From Paraburkholderia sabiae (lineage in GTDB: Bacteria > Pseudomonadota > Gammaproteobacteria > Burkholderiales > Burkholderiaceae), in contig NZ_CP125296.1 of assembly GCF_030412785.1 (NCBI RefSeq), positions 1,984,001 through 2,048,000 of the forward strand: a DNA stretch of 64,000 nt, read 5' to 3'. The notes under the pieces are model-generated. The model did not search any database and was not told the origin of the DNA. It was given only the letters and a program-made list of their open reading frames with translations. Numbering within the stretch: position 1 is the first letter of the stretch; each line of letters opens with the position of its first letter. Positions 7,839-16,577 of this stretch are shown here, in pieces. The position numbers were made by a program, and so were the translations under genes.

Positions 7839-9188
7839 TCAGCTTGCGGACATGCTCTCCAACGCGCGCGCCGCCGCCAGCATACCGCCCAATATCTTGT
7901 CCGCCACTTGCTCCGAGAATCCTTCGGGCAGTTCGCCGCGCACTTTCTCTACGACTTCAGGCGTGCGGGCGATGATCTCCTGCAGAAGCGGTTCGGCGTT
8001 ATCGCCATAGCCGACTTTCCTGGCCGTGCTGTTGAAGTGCCGCCGCTCGATTTTATGCACCTGATAGTGCTTGTTCTTTCCGAGCAAGGCCATCGCCAGT
8101 TTGATTTCCTGATCGACCCACTGATTCGGCCCATCACCGATGACGGGATAAGCCGACATCACGTCATACATCGGCGTCAGCCTGAAGCGACCCGCGTCGC
8201 CGGCTTGCAACTGGATGCTGAAGTTTTTGGCGTGACCGTCCGGCGCCCGCATCATCCAGAAAATAATCTGCGAAGCCATGAGCGTGCGCATGTCCTCTGC
8301 CGCCTGCTGTGACTGCTGCAAAAGCGTGAAGAGCTTCTGGAGACCCGGACCGCCCTCGTTCTCGTATTTGACCAGCGGCGAGGTGCCCGTTGCCTGGCAG
8401 AAGTCTTCCTGAATCAGCCGGAACAGCTGCTTGCCGCTGCGCGAGAGCACCCGGTCGAAACGCTCGACGACGAGCACGCGTTGCGTGCCGAACGTTTCGA
8501 TGCGCGCCTCTGCTGTCGGCAGTCCGTACTCCTTGAGGAGCCGCATGCACAGCCACTCGTTGTCGACGGACGTGGTGAAGTCGGCCTTGCGCCCGCCCAC
8601 CATGCCGATAGGCAGCTTGAAGATATGCGTCGTCGGTGTTGCGCCGCGCGGCTTCATCCACTGGCCGTCCCACCACAGAAACGCGTCCTTTTCCTGCGCG
8701 CCCGCTAGCGAGATGCGGAAGTCGTCATCGGGATCCCTTCCCGCGGCGAAACGCTCCGGACTGACGACTTCGAGCAAATGCCGCTCGATGGCTTCCTCGT
8801 CGACGACGATACCTTCGACCTTGTCGATCCCTTCCGGCATCGCGCCGTCGGGCAAGAGTTGAAGCGCCCCAACGCAATCGCGACCGATGACGGCCAGCAG
8901 ATCGAACGCTTCGATCGAGCCGGTCTTGAAGCGTGCGGCCACTCGCCTGCGAATCGTCTCGTTGTCCGGCAGCAAGCCGTCGAAGTAGTGGGAGACACTG
9001 TCTCCTTTGAGCGGTTCGTTGTGGAGATTGAATGGCAGCGACAGGGAGATCGGACGCCCGCGCGGCGAGTCGCGCCAGGCGGCGTCGTACTGCAGCTCGG
9101 ACGCCCCGTTGGCGTTGACCGTCCAACGCCCGACCAGATCACCGTTGGCCCAGAGGGAAAGCGTCTGGCTATGCGAGCGGCGACCCAT
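7839..9188 (-). CDS. hipA: HipA serine/threonine kinase toxin
   Basis: 449 residues, close to the length of E. coli HipA. The glycine-rich loop ISLAGAQEKDAFL, the catalytic-loop APDGHAKNFSIQL (catalytic Asp and Asn) and the metal-binding TPMYDVMSAYP are all present, so the kinase looks active. HipA proteins phosphorylate aminoacyl-tRNA synthetases (GltX in E. coli) and cause growth arrest. The start at 9188 lies two bases after the hipB stop. It is an intact type II toxin-antitoxin operon inside the apiose catabolic cluster, between oiaK and the pathway regulator, on the same strand as both. Confidence 0.93.
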   Translation of the reverse strand: MGRRSHSQTLSLWANGDLVGRWTVNANGASELQYDAAWRDSPRGRPISLSLPFNLHNEPLKGDSVSHYFDGLLPDNETIRRRVAARFKTGSIEAFDLLAVIGRDCVGALQLLPDGAMPEGIDKVEGIVVDEEAIERHLLEVVSPERFAAGRDPDDDFRISLAGAQEKDAFLWWDGQWMKPRGATPTTHIFKLPIGMVGGRKADFTTSVDNEWLCMRLLKEYGLPTAEARIETFGTQRVLVVERFDRVLSRSGKQLFRLIQEDFCQATGTSPLVKYENEGGPGLQKLFTLLQQSQQAAEDMRTLMASQIIFWMMRAPDGHAKNFSIQLQAGDAGRFRLTPMYDVMSAYPVIGDGPNQWVDQEIKLAMALLGKNKHYQVHKIERRHFNSTARKVGYGDNAEPLLQEIIARTPEVVEKVRGELPEGFSEQVADKILGGMLAAARALESMSAS

Positions 9189-9190
9189 GC

Positions 9191-9454
9191 TCACCACTCC
9201 GAGACATCGGCCGACTCGACCGCACCCCGCTCCGCGAGGCGCAACTCGAGCCCGATGGCTGCGCACCAGCTGAGCAATTGTCTAAAGCTAAGCTCGTCCG
9301 GGTTCCGTTCCAGGTACGAAATACGGTTCTGACTCAAGCCGACGCGTTGCGCGACCTCCGCCTGCGTGAGCTTGCGCCGCTTGCGCGAAGCGACGAGCAG
9401 CTGACCGAGCTGGGACGCGGTCACGAGCGGACGACTGGTGGGAGCGGCAGACAT
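9191..9454 (-). CDS. hipB: HipB antitoxin, Xre-type repressor
   Basis: An 87-residue protein with a Cro/CI helix-turn-helix (LTQAEVAQRVGLSQNRISYLER, residues about 29-50). It should neutralise HipA and repress the operon by binding the operator array just upstream (9460-9554). The operators resemble the E. coli HipB site TATCC-N8-GGATA. The first operator begins six bases before the start codon, so the promoter overlaps the array. Gene order (antitoxin first) and the two-base gap to hipA are standard for the family. Confidence 0.92.
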   Translation of the reverse strand: MSAAPTSRPLVTASQLGQLLVASRKRRKLTQAEVAQRVGLSQNRISYLERNPDELSFRQLLSWCAAIGLELRLAERGAVESADVSEW

Positions 9455-9459
9455 AGAAA

Positions 9460-9554
9460 TATCCGTTATTCGGCTATTTTCATTTTAGCCGCTATACGGA
9501 TAAAGTCAAATTAGCCGATATACGGATATTCTGGGTTTATCCGCTATACGGCTA
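9460..9554. promoter_or_regulatory. Four HipB-type operators at exact 26-bp spacing
   Basis: Four 17-bp near-palindromes start at 9460, 9486, 9512 and 9538: TATCCGTTATTCGGCTA, TAGCCGCTATACGGATA, TAGCCGATATACGGATA and TATCCGCTATACGGCTA. The form is TA(T/G)CC-N7-GG(A/C)TA. The period is 26 bp, about 2.5 helical turns. E. coli hipBA has a comparable four-operator array, so cooperative repression by HipB-HipA is the likely role. The array fills the whole gap between oiaK and hipB. Confidence 0.92.
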
Positions 9555-9557
9555 TTT

Positions 9558-10940
9558 TCACGCTGCTTCGCGGCCCTCTTTCACCAGACCGAAAAACCCA
9601 GCGCCACCGATCTGCCCGCCCTTCAACACGATCTCCAGGCCGTCGCGCTGCGTCGACTTCGACCACGCGCGACACAGCGGTGCGCCCGGCGCGAGACCCG
9701 CAACGACGCTGAGCGCATCGATACCCAGCGTGCTCGCGACTTCGCCCGAACTGTCGCCGCCTGCCACGATCACGCGCTTTAACTCGACGCGATCGAGCAA
9801 CCGACGCATCAGCTGCGCGAGCGCGCCGCCGACATCGCGCGCCGCCTGCTGACGCGTCAAACCCGCGTCGCGCGCGATATCGTCGAAACGAACGACAGTC
9901 GGATCGTCCGGACCTTCCGCGCTATGGACGATCGCGCTGACGCCACGCCGCAGCGCATCGGCGGCGACGGTGACGGCGCGTTCGATCTCCGCGTCGCCCG
10001 TTTGCGGATCGAGCGCGCGGCGCAAATCGAGCCGCTCGACATGAAAGCCCTGCGCGCGCGCCCACGCAATCTGCGATGCCGTGACGGGCGAGCAACTGCC
10101 GCTCACGGCGGCGATCGCATCGACGGGTTTCGCGACGGGCAGCGAAGACGTCGCGGGCAACCAGCCGCGCGAGCGCCAGTACGCGGCCAGCGCATACTGC
10201 AGCCCCGACGACGACGCGCTGAACACGCCCTCGCCGCGCTGCTCCCACACGAGCCGCCCCGCTTCGACGAGCGTTTCTTCGTCGAGCACATCGATCAGCA
10301 CGGCGGGCCTGTCATCGCCGCCGAGCGCACCGACACGCGCAACGCCTTCGCCGCCGCGCAACTGCACCATGTCGATCAGTTCGATGCGGCGCGACGTCTG
10401 CCGCCCGAGATGCACGCGCAAATCCGCTTCGTCCATCGGCGTGACGGGATGACGCGACATCGTCGGATGACGATCCAGGCGATAGCCCTCGCCATTCACG
10501 GCAGCGAACAGATTGCCGAACATCTGATAGCGTTTCAGACGCGGCGCACCGATCACCATCGGCGACCAGCGCGCGCGCATCACGTTGACGCCAATATCGA
10601 TGGCCGCGCCGATCGAACCGGTTTCCGGCGATGAGTCGAACGTCGAGCACACCTTGTATTGCAGAATCGGCGCGCCGAACGCCGCGAGACTCGCGAACAC
10701 GGACGGCAACACGTCGCGCATCCACGCCGGATTGCGTCCCCGCGACGAACCCGCCAACCCGACGCAGCGCACATCCGGAAAGCGCGCGAGCAGATCGGGC
10801 GTCGGAGTGTCGAGACACAGCACAGTCGGCACGCCCGCCGCCGTCATCGCCTCCATCGCATCCGTCGATCCCGTGAAGTCGTCGCCGTAGTACGCGAGCA
10901 GCGGTCCCTCTGGCAGTGCTGTTTGCGCTGGATCTGTCAT
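9558..10940 (-). CDS. oiaK: DUF1537 four-carbon/isoapionate kinase (OiaK type)
   Basis: 460 residues; the start at 10940 lies seven bases after the end of the RuBisCO-like gene. It has the DUF1537 N-terminal motif YYGDDFTGSTDAMEA (residues about 17-31), the middle KVCSTFDSSPETGSIG, and the C-terminal nucleotide-binding RVIVAGGDSSGEVA and LKGGQIGG. Members phosphorylate four-carbon sugar acids. Next to ApnO and a RuBisCO-like protein, the characterised role is ATP-dependent phosphorylation of 3-oxo-isoapionate to its 4-phosphate. The specificity is assigned from context; D-threonate or D-erythronate kinase activity would be the alternative. Confidence 0.85.
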   Translation of the reverse strand: MTDPAQTALPEGPLLAYYGDDFTGSTDAMEAMTAAGVPTVLCLDTPTPDLLARFPDVRCVGLAGSSRGRNPAWMRDVLPSVFASLAAFGAPILQYKVCSTFDSSPETGSIGAAIDIGVNVMRARWSPMVIGAPRLKRYQMFGNLFAAVNGEGYRLDRHPTMSRHPVTPMDEADLRVHLGRQTSRRIELIDMVQLRGGEGVARVGALGGDDRPAVLIDVLDEETLVEAGRLVWEQRGEGVFSASSSGLQYALAAYWRSRGWLPATSSLPVAKPVDAIAAVSGSCSPVTASQIAWARAQGFHVERLDLRRALDPQTGDAEIERAVTVAADALRRGVSAIVHSAEGPDDPTVVRFDDIARDAGLTRQQAARDVGGALAQLMRRLLDRVELKRVIVAGGDSSGEVASTLGIDALSVVAGLAPGAPLCRAWSKSTQRDGLEIVLKGGQIGGAGFFGLVKEGREAA

Positions 10941-10947
10941 CGCGTGC

Positions 10948-12192
10948 TCACTTCCAGAAACCGAGCGCCGCGCGCAGCGCCGGATTGCGCTCGGCGTGCT
11001 TGTCGAGCGGCACGCCTTCGATGGCCGCGACCCACGCTTCGCGCAGCGCTTCCACGCCCGCCGCGACACCTTGCGGATGACCGAAGATGCCGCCGCCCGC
11101 CGTGTGGATCAGATCGGCGCGGCCGAGCGCGGCGTACGTATCGGCCGCCTGCAAACCCGTTTGTCCCGAACTGAACACGGGCATCGCCGTCATCGGCGCG
11201 CCGGGCATCACGGGCGAGAGCACGGCACGCGCCGCCGCGATCACGCTGTCGTCCGGTTCGCTGAACTTGTTGCGCAAGCCGTTCACGTGCAAGTGATCCG
11301 CGCCCGCAAGCCGCCAGATCATTTGCCACGGCGCGTAGTCCCAGCCGAGTTCGGGACTGCGCGACAGATAACCCCAACCCGCACGATGCGCGTGAATGGG
11401 CAGTTGCGCATGCTTGCGCAACTCGTGCATACCGACGAGTCCAACGGAATTGAGCACTGCCATCACGCAGGTGCCGCCATGCGCGAGCACGAGATCGTGA
11501 CGCCGTCGCATCTGGTCGAGATCGCCCGTCAGATTGAACGCGACCATCGCCTTTTTGCCGGTGCGCTCGGCGTGCTCGTTGACGACGCGCATTACGGCCT
11601 TCACGCGTTCGTCGAACGGACAATGCGGACCGTCGGCCTGAAGTTCGTCATCCTTGATGAAATCGATGCCGCCTTCTACCAGCTCGCGCACCTGCTGCGC
11701 CGTCTCTTCCGGCGACAATCCGACGCTCGGCTTGATGATCGTGCCGATCAGCGGACCATGCGTGACGCCGCTCAGTTTGCGCGTACCGTCGATGCCGAAC
11801 GCGGGACCGGGATACGCCGCCGCGAACGAAGGCGGCAGCGTCAAACCGGTGAGCCGCAAGCCCGACACCTGGCGCAATTCGAACAGATTGCCCGCGATCG
11901 TCGACATGAGATTCGGCAGCGACGGCCCCATGTTCTCGATCGGCCACGACAGTTCGAGCGTGCAGCGCGTGTACACGTCCGACTTCATGCCTCCCGGCAG
12001 ACTCGGCGTATCGACGGTTTCGAGAATCTCGAGCCGCTCGACGCGCGCGCCCGAACGCGCCTTCAGTTCGGGCGTCTCGGTGGCCAGCGCGACGAAGGTG
12101 CCGCTCGACTGTTCGCCGGCGATCACCTCGGCGGCGCGGCGCGGATCGTCGCCCGTTTCGAGCCAGTAAGTAGCGTGAATGCGTTCGCTCAC
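10948..12192 (-). CDS. oiaX: RuBisCO-like protein, 3-oxo-isoapionate-4-phosphate decarboxylase type
   Basis: 414 residues in the RuBisCO large-subunit superfamily. The carbamylation/metal motif GGIDFIKDDE (Lys180, Asp182, Glu183) is intact, as are GTIIKPSVGLSP (Lys154), HAHRAGWGYL, DHLHVNGLRNK, VFSSGQTG and HTAGGGIFGHPQG. The residue matching RuBisCO Lys177 is Ser156 (KPS instead of KPK), so this is not a true RuBisCO. In apiose-degrading bacteria two RLP types act here, OiaX (decarboxylase) and OiaT (transcarboxylase/hydrolase). Which one this is needs family comparison; OiaX is my working call. It sits between apnO and oiaK in the operon. Confidence 0.78.
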   Translation of the reverse strand: MSERIHATYWLETGDDPRRAAEVIAGEQSSGTFVALATETPELKARSGARVERLEILETVDTPSLPGGMKSDVYTRCTLELSWPIENMGPSLPNLMSTIAGNLFELRQVSGLRLTGLTLPPSFAAAYPGPAFGIDGTRKLSGVTHGPLIGTIIKPSVGLSPEETAQQVRELVEGGIDFIKDDELQADGPHCPFDERVKAVMRVVNEHAERTGKKAMVAFNLTGDLDQMRRRHDLVLAHGGTCVMAVLNSVGLVGMHELRKHAQLPIHAHRAGWGYLSRSPELGWDYAPWQMIWRLAGADHLHVNGLRNKFSEPDDSVIAAARAVLSPVMPGAPMTAMPVFSSGQTGLQAADTYAALGRADLIHTAGGGIFGHPQGVAAGVEALREAWVAAIEGVPLDKHAERNPALRAALGFWK

Positions 12193-12235
12193 GATGCAGT
12201 CCTGTTCAATTCAAGGTCAAGGGAAAAGCCGCGCA

Positions 12236-13066
12236 TCACGTGATGCGGCGGATGCTTTCCGCGATCTCTTCGCGTTCGAACACGCCCTTCCAGTCGTCGC
12301 GCATCAGACGCGGCTTGCCGAACTCGATCGCCTTGTTGCACGCATCGGAGAATGCGCCGGGGATTTCGTTGAAGATCACCGCGCTCAGGATGTTCATGTG
12401 GCCGAGCAGAAAATCGCGCGCGGCCTGTTCGGGCACGCCGCGCTTGACCGTTTCGTCCATCGCTTCGCGCATCACGTACAGCAGCGTCGCGCAGATCGTC
12501 TCGGACAGGCCAGGCTCCAGCAGCGCCATCTGTTCGACGGTCAAACGGTACGAACGCAAGATAGGCTGGTAGATCGTCTTCGCGACGTCTTCGCCGAGAT
12601 CGAATGCGGACTCGGGGCCTTGCATCAGCGCGCTCGTGATCGACTGCTTCGCGTAAGCGCCGCCGAAGAAATCGCGGCGCGCTTTCGGATCGTCGTCGTT
12701 GTTGAAGATGATCGGGTGGCACGGATGCGCGACGAAGTACGTCAGGTCCGGCCTGTCGGGCAGATGGCCCGCGAACGGCGCAGCGGCGTCGAGCGTCATC
12801 ACCATCGTGCCCGCCGGCAGCTTCGGCGCGATTTCGTGGCTGAGCTTGCCGATCAGCGTGTCGGGTATCGCGAGGATCACGACCTGCGCGCCGTCGATGG
12901 CGGCATCGACGGAGACGCAATCCACATTCAGTTCGTCCTTCAGACGCTTGCGGCCCGCTTCGCTCACTTCGACGTGCGCCACGCGATAGTCCGACTTCAG
13001 CAGGTTGCTCGACAGACGGAAGCCCATTTTTCCGCCGGCACCGATCAGTGCGATTTTCTCTTTCAT
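12236..13066 (-). CDS. apnO: D-apionate oxidoisomerase
   Basis: The start at 13066 (MKEKIALIGAGGKMGFRLS) is preferred because a GGAGAGAA ribosome-binding sequence precedes it; an in-frame ATG at 13111 adds 15 residues. The ~276-residue protein has an N-terminal Rossmann GxGGxMG loop and a phosphogluconate-dehydrogenase-like C-terminal half, including HMNILSAVIFNE. Proteins of this kind beside a DUF1537 kinase and an RLP are ApnO, which oxidises and isomerises D-apionate to 3-oxo-isoapionate with NAD. It is the second gene of the MFS-apnO-oiaX-oiaK operon. Confidence 0.85.
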   Translation of the reverse strand: MKEKIALIGAGGKMGFRLSSNLLKSDYRVAHVEVSEAGRKRLKDELNVDCVSVDAAIDGAQVVILAIPDTLIGKLSHEIAPKLPAGTMVMTLDAAAPFAGHLPDRPDLTYFVAHPCHPIIFNNDDDPKARRDFFGGAYAKQSITSALMQGPESAFDLGEDVAKTIYQPILRSYRLTVEQMALLEPGLSETICATLLYVMREAMDETVKRGVPEQAARDFLLGHMNILSAVIFNEIPGAFSDACNKAIEFGKPRLMRDDWKGVFEREEIAESIRRIT

Positions 13067-13117
13067 CGTGTTCTCTCCTTGCAGGGATACGAGATGTTCA
13101 GGAATGTCCATGGATGT

Positions 13118-14497
13118 TCAGCTGGCGCGCGGATCGAGCGCGACGGCTGCGTGTTCGTCCTGTTCGCGCGTGCGGCGCTCGCTGCAGAACGCGAAGGCGA
13201 GCACGGCGCTCAGCAGCATGAAGATGCCGACGACGAACATCGCCGCGTGATACGAGCCCGTCGCGTCCTTCAGTGCGCCCGTCACGTACGGAGCGACGAA
13301 GCCCGCCAGATTGCCGACCGTGTTGATCAGCGCGATGCCGGCGGCTGCCGCTGCTCCCGACAGAAAGCGCGCGGGCAGCGCCCAGAAATTCGGCAGCGCG
13401 GAGAAGATCGCGCAGGCGGTGATCGTGATGACGGCGATGCTCGTCGACGGCGACTTCATGAAGAGCGCGAGCGGAATGCTCAGCGCGCCGACCAGCGCGG
13501 GAATACCGATGTGCCAGGCGCGCACGCCATGCTTCGTCGCGTTACGGCTCCACAGGAACAGCACGATTGCGGCGGGCAGATACGGAATCGCCGTGATGAT
13601 CCCTTTCTGGAACACGTTGAAGTGCGAGCCGAACTGCGTCTCAAAGCCGCCGATGATGGTCGGCAGGAAGAACGCGAGCGCGTACAGGCCGTAGATCAGG
13701 CCGAAGTACATCAGCGAGAACATCCAGACGCGGCCGCTCGTCATCGCAGCGCTCGCGCGATGCCGATGCTGCGCGCCGTTCGCGCCGCGCTGACGCTGCT
13801 CGGCTTCGAGTTCGGCCGTGAGCCATTGCTGCTCGGCGGATGTGAGCCAACGAGCCTGCGAAGGCCGATCGCTCAGATAGAACCACGCGACGATGCCGAT
13901 CACGATCGCGGGCACGGCGACGCCGAGGAACATCACACGCCATCCGGCAAGACCAAACAGCCCATGCGCTTCAATCAGCAATGCGGCGAACGGCGCGCCG
14001 ATCACGATCGTCAGCGGCTGCGCGAGATAGAAAAGCGCGAGGATGTGATTGCGATGGCGCTGCGGCACCCACATGCTCAGAAACAGGATCGCGCCAGGAA
14101 AGAAGCCCGCTTCGGCGACGCCGAGCGCGAAGCGCAGCCCGTACAGCCCCGGCACGCTGCTGACCCAGGTAAAGAGCAGCGCGACGATGCCCCACGTCAC
14201 CATGATCCGCGCGAGCCAGCGGCGCGCGCCGAACTTGTGCAGCGCCAGGTTGCTCGGCACTTCGAGAAAGATGTAGCCGATGAAGAACACGCCCGCCGCA
14301 AAGCCGAACTGCGCGGCGTCGAGCCCGAGATCCTTCGTCATGCCGTTCGGACCCGCGAACGAAATCGCCGTGCGGTCGAGGAAGTTGATGAAGAACATCA
14401 GCGCGACGAACGGCACGAGGCGCAGCGAAACCTTGCGGATAGTCGAGCGCTCCAGCTCGCTCGGGTTGGCCTTGTCAGCGTGTGGGGCAGTTTGCAT
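13118..14497 (-). CDS. MFS transporter, anion:cation symporter (ACS/tartrate type)
   Basis: 459 residues with about twelve membrane helices; the start at 14497 is preceded by AAGGAGAC. FFINFLDRTAISFA in helix 1 and EVPSNLALHKFGARRW between helices 2 and 3 are typical of the ACS family that imports sugar acids and dicarboxylates. As the first gene of the apnO-oiaX-oiaK operon, it probably imports D-apionate or a related sugar acid, complementing the ABC importer that should bring in the free sugar. A candidate FCD operator lies at 14559-14577, 62 bases before the start. Confidence 0.85.
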   Translation of the reverse strand: MQTAPHADKANPSELERSTIRKVSLRLVPFVALMFFINFLDRTAISFAGPNGMTKDLGLDAAQFGFAAGVFFIGYIFLEVPSNLALHKFGARRWLARIMVTWGIVALLFTWVSSVPGLYGLRFALGVAEAGFFPGAILFLSMWVPQRHRNHILALFYLAQPLTIVIGAPFAALLIEAHGLFGLAGWRVMFLGVAVPAIVIGIVAWFYLSDRPSQARWLTSAEQQWLTAELEAEQRQRGANGAQHRHRASAAMTSGRVWMFSLMYFGLIYGLYALAFFLPTIIGGFETQFGSHFNVFQKGIITAIPYLPAAIVLFLWSRNATKHGVRAWHIGIPALVGALSIPLALFMKSPSTSIAVITITACAIFSALPNFWALPARFLSGAAAAAGIALINTVGNLAGFVAPYVTGALKDATGSYHAAMFVVGIFMLLSAVLAFAFCSERRTREQDEHAAVALDPRAS

Positions 14498-14558
14498 TGC
14501 GTCTCCTTGATCGGTCTCGCGACTCTGTGCCTTCGAACAGATCACTCGTGTGATGTGC

Positions 14559-14577
14559 TGGTGTGATGAGTAGACCA
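14559..14577. promoter_or_regulatory. Candidate FCD operator of the MFS-apnO-oiaX-oiaK operon
   Basis: TGGTGTGATGAGTAGACCA shares 15 of 19 bases with the site before the FCD regulator gene (7759-7777), including both TGGT/ACCA ends. It lies between apnL and the MFS gene, where the second operon of the cluster should begin. Confidence 0.55.
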
Positions 14578-14627
14578 TCATGAATAAAAAATAGGCACTG
14601 GGTTTACTACCGACACCTTTCTTCAGT

Positions 14628-16577
14628 TCATTTGTCCGTCGTCGCAATCACGCAGGCGAACGGGCTCAGCGTGATGCGCTGTTCTGCTGGCAAAAGGCGA
14701 AACGGCTCGTCGCTTCCTTTGCCTTGCAGTGATTGTTCGTCGATTGCGAGTGCCTGTAGCGGCGCATCGGTTATGCCGCGCAGATCGAATCGCACTTCCT
14801 GCCGTGAGTCGGTCAGATTCGCGATCAGCAGATGCAACTGTCCTTGTGCATCACGCGCCGCCACGCACGCGATCTCGCGCGGAATCACGCCCGCGCACAC
14901 GAGTCGCGTCGCGCCCGCCATGCGCGCGAGCGCCTTCGCGACATCGAACATCGGATAGGGCCGCACGCCATCGCTGACATCGCTGACATCGCTGACATCG
15001 GCGAGACCGCGCGCGCCCGTGAGCGCGCCGAGCGTCAGCGTGTCGATGCGCGCGCCCGCCAGCGCCGCTGCATACCCCGCGAGCCACGCACCGCCGAACA
15101 ACGCGCGCTGGCGTGGATCGCACGCGGCCATCGCGATACGCTCGCCGTGCGGATTCGGCATCGTCCGCGAACCGTACGGGTTCTGGCGCATTCCGATCGA
15201 TACAGGACCAATCGAATACGGCTGCTGCGCGCCGATCAGCGCGCGGCATGAGCGCGTGATGTGCGGAATGGCTTCGAGCGTCTGCATGACGCTGCGATCG
15301 TCGGCGGCGTGGACGATCGGACAGGTCGCGTGCGTCGTCCAGTCGACGAGTTCGAGCGGCGGACGCTTGCGATTGAGTTCGGTGAAATAGCTCAACATGC
15401 CGCCGCCGATCCGCAGTTGCGGAAACGCACGGCGCGCTTCGCGATACACATCGTCGAGCGCGGGACACGGCGGGCTGATGCTGCCAGGCGGATTCGACTG
15501 CCGATGCACAGACGGACTCACGACGATGCCCGTCAACTCGATGCGTGACGCCGCGATCAACGAAGACAACGCTTCAAGTTCCGCACGCGGCGCATCGACG
15601 CCTGGCAACGCGTATTCGAGCACGCACGGAATCGCGCTTTGGCGCTGCAAAGCCGTGAAGCGTTCGAGTTCGTGCAAGCCGTCGCCTGCAGTCGGATCAA
15701 AGCTGAGCGTCAGTTGATGCGGACTCAGTTCCTTTAGCAAAGACAGATGCCCGAGCGTCGGATCGATTTCGTCTGCTGCGACTGCGATGCCGAGCCTGGG
15801 CATCGGTTCATCGCCTGTTTCGAATGTGATCACGCAATCATGCGTTGCGAGCGGCTCACGCTCCGCAGATACACGCTCTTCGACATGAAGCGTCACGGTC
15901 TGCGTCATCGTCGCGCCTGCGTCGAGCGTGAAAGGCCACGGCAATGCCAGCGGCCGCGAATACGTCTTGAACGATGCATCCGACCAGTTGCGCTGATCCT
16001 CCATTTCGAACACATCGCCCGCGAACGAACAGCGCACCGTGAGTCCGCACGGCATGTCGTGTTCGATCGAGCGAATATCCTTGAACGGTTGCCACGGATC
16101 GATCAGCGCGGGAAACGCCACGCTTTCACATGTGCCGTCGCTGTGTTCGACGCGCGCCGGCACACCCGCCACGCCGTCGAGCGGATGCAGCACGCAGAAG
16201 CCACAACGCGCGGTGAGAAACGCATCGTGTGCGGTGACGGTCGCGCTGAACGAAAGCGCGCCATCGCCCGCACAATCCATCGACAACACGTAGCTCAATG
16301 CGTGTCCATCGGGATTCGTGCAATGCGCGCGATACGCAACGCGAAAACCGCTTTCCGTCTGATCGATCTCGAAGCCGCTCAACACCGGACGGCACGTGCC
16401 CCAATCCTTGTCGCGCACGAGAAACGCAACGGCGCGAATCACTTCGACGTCGCGATAACGGATCTCATGCAACGCGCCGTCGATCAGAAGCGCGGACCAC
16501 GGTCCGGCTTGCAAACGCTGCGCTTCGTCGACAGGTTGATTCGTGCCGTAGTAGAGCGTCGCGAGATCCTCACTCAT
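14628..16577 (-). CDS. apnL: D-apionolactonase
   Basis: 649 residues; the start at 16577 overlaps the apsD stop by eight bases (ATGAGTGA), so the two are coupled. The protein begins MSEDLATLYYGTNQPVDEAQ and lacks any signal peptide, so it is cytoplasmic. Its length, the N-terminal beta-rich half, the central barrel-like region and the gene pair with ApsD fit ApnL, which hydrolyses D-apionolactone to D-apionate. The family has few common motifs I can cite, so the call leans on context. An in-frame nine-base repeat (14974-15000) gives a VSDVSDVSD tract near residue 530. Confidence 0.78.
   Translation of the reverse strand: MSEDLATLYYGTNQPVDEAQRLQAGPWSALLIDGALHEIRYRDVEVIRAVAFLVRDKDWGTCRPVLSGFEIDQTESGFRVAYRAHCTNPDGHALSYVLSMDCAGDGALSFSATVTAHDAFLTARCGFCVLHPLDGVAGVPARVEHSDGTCESVAFPALIDPWQPFKDIRSIEHDMPCGLTVRCSFAGDVFEMEDQRNWSDASFKTYSRPLALPWPFTLDAGATMTQTVTLHVEERVSAEREPLATHDCVITFETGDEPMPRLGIAVAADEIDPTLGHLSLLKELSPHQLTLSFDPTAGDGLHELERFTALQRQSAIPCVLEYALPGVDAPRAELEALSSLIAASRIELTGIVVSPSVHRQSNPPGSISPPCPALDDVYREARRAFPQLRIGGGMLSYFTELNRKRPPLELVDWTTHATCPIVHAADDRSVMQTLEAIPHITRSCRALIGAQQPYSIGPVSIGMRQNPYGSRTMPNPHGERIAMAACDPRQRALFGGAWLAGYAAALAGARIDTLTLGALTGARGLADVSDVSDVSDGVRPYPMFDVAKALARMAGATRLVCAGVIPREIACVAARDAQGQLHLLIANLTDSRQEVRFDLRGITDAPLQALAIDEQSLQGKGSDEPFRLLPAEQRITLSPFACVIATTDK
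14974..15000. repeat. Three perfect 9-bp tandem repeats inside apnL
   Basis: CTGACATCG occurs three times in a row and encodes the VSDVSDVSD tract of ApnL. The unit keeps frame, so copy-number change would lengthen or shorten the protein without breaking it. Confidence 0.9.

Noticed and set aside
9460..9554. Tandem repeat of mobile origin
   Set aside because: The 26-bp periodic units are individually palindromic and fit HipB operator form, so a regulatory array explains them better.
10948..12192. True RuBisCO (Calvin cycle) large subunit
   Set aside because: KPK is changed to KPS, there is no small subunit or phosphoribulokinase nearby, and the context is apionate catabolism.
12179..14566. 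A 795-codon open frame on the plus strand opposite apnO and the MFS gene
   Set aside because: It is Arg/His-rich, has no motif, and lies wholly antisense to two well-supported genes. Such frames arise from codon bias in GC-rich DNA.
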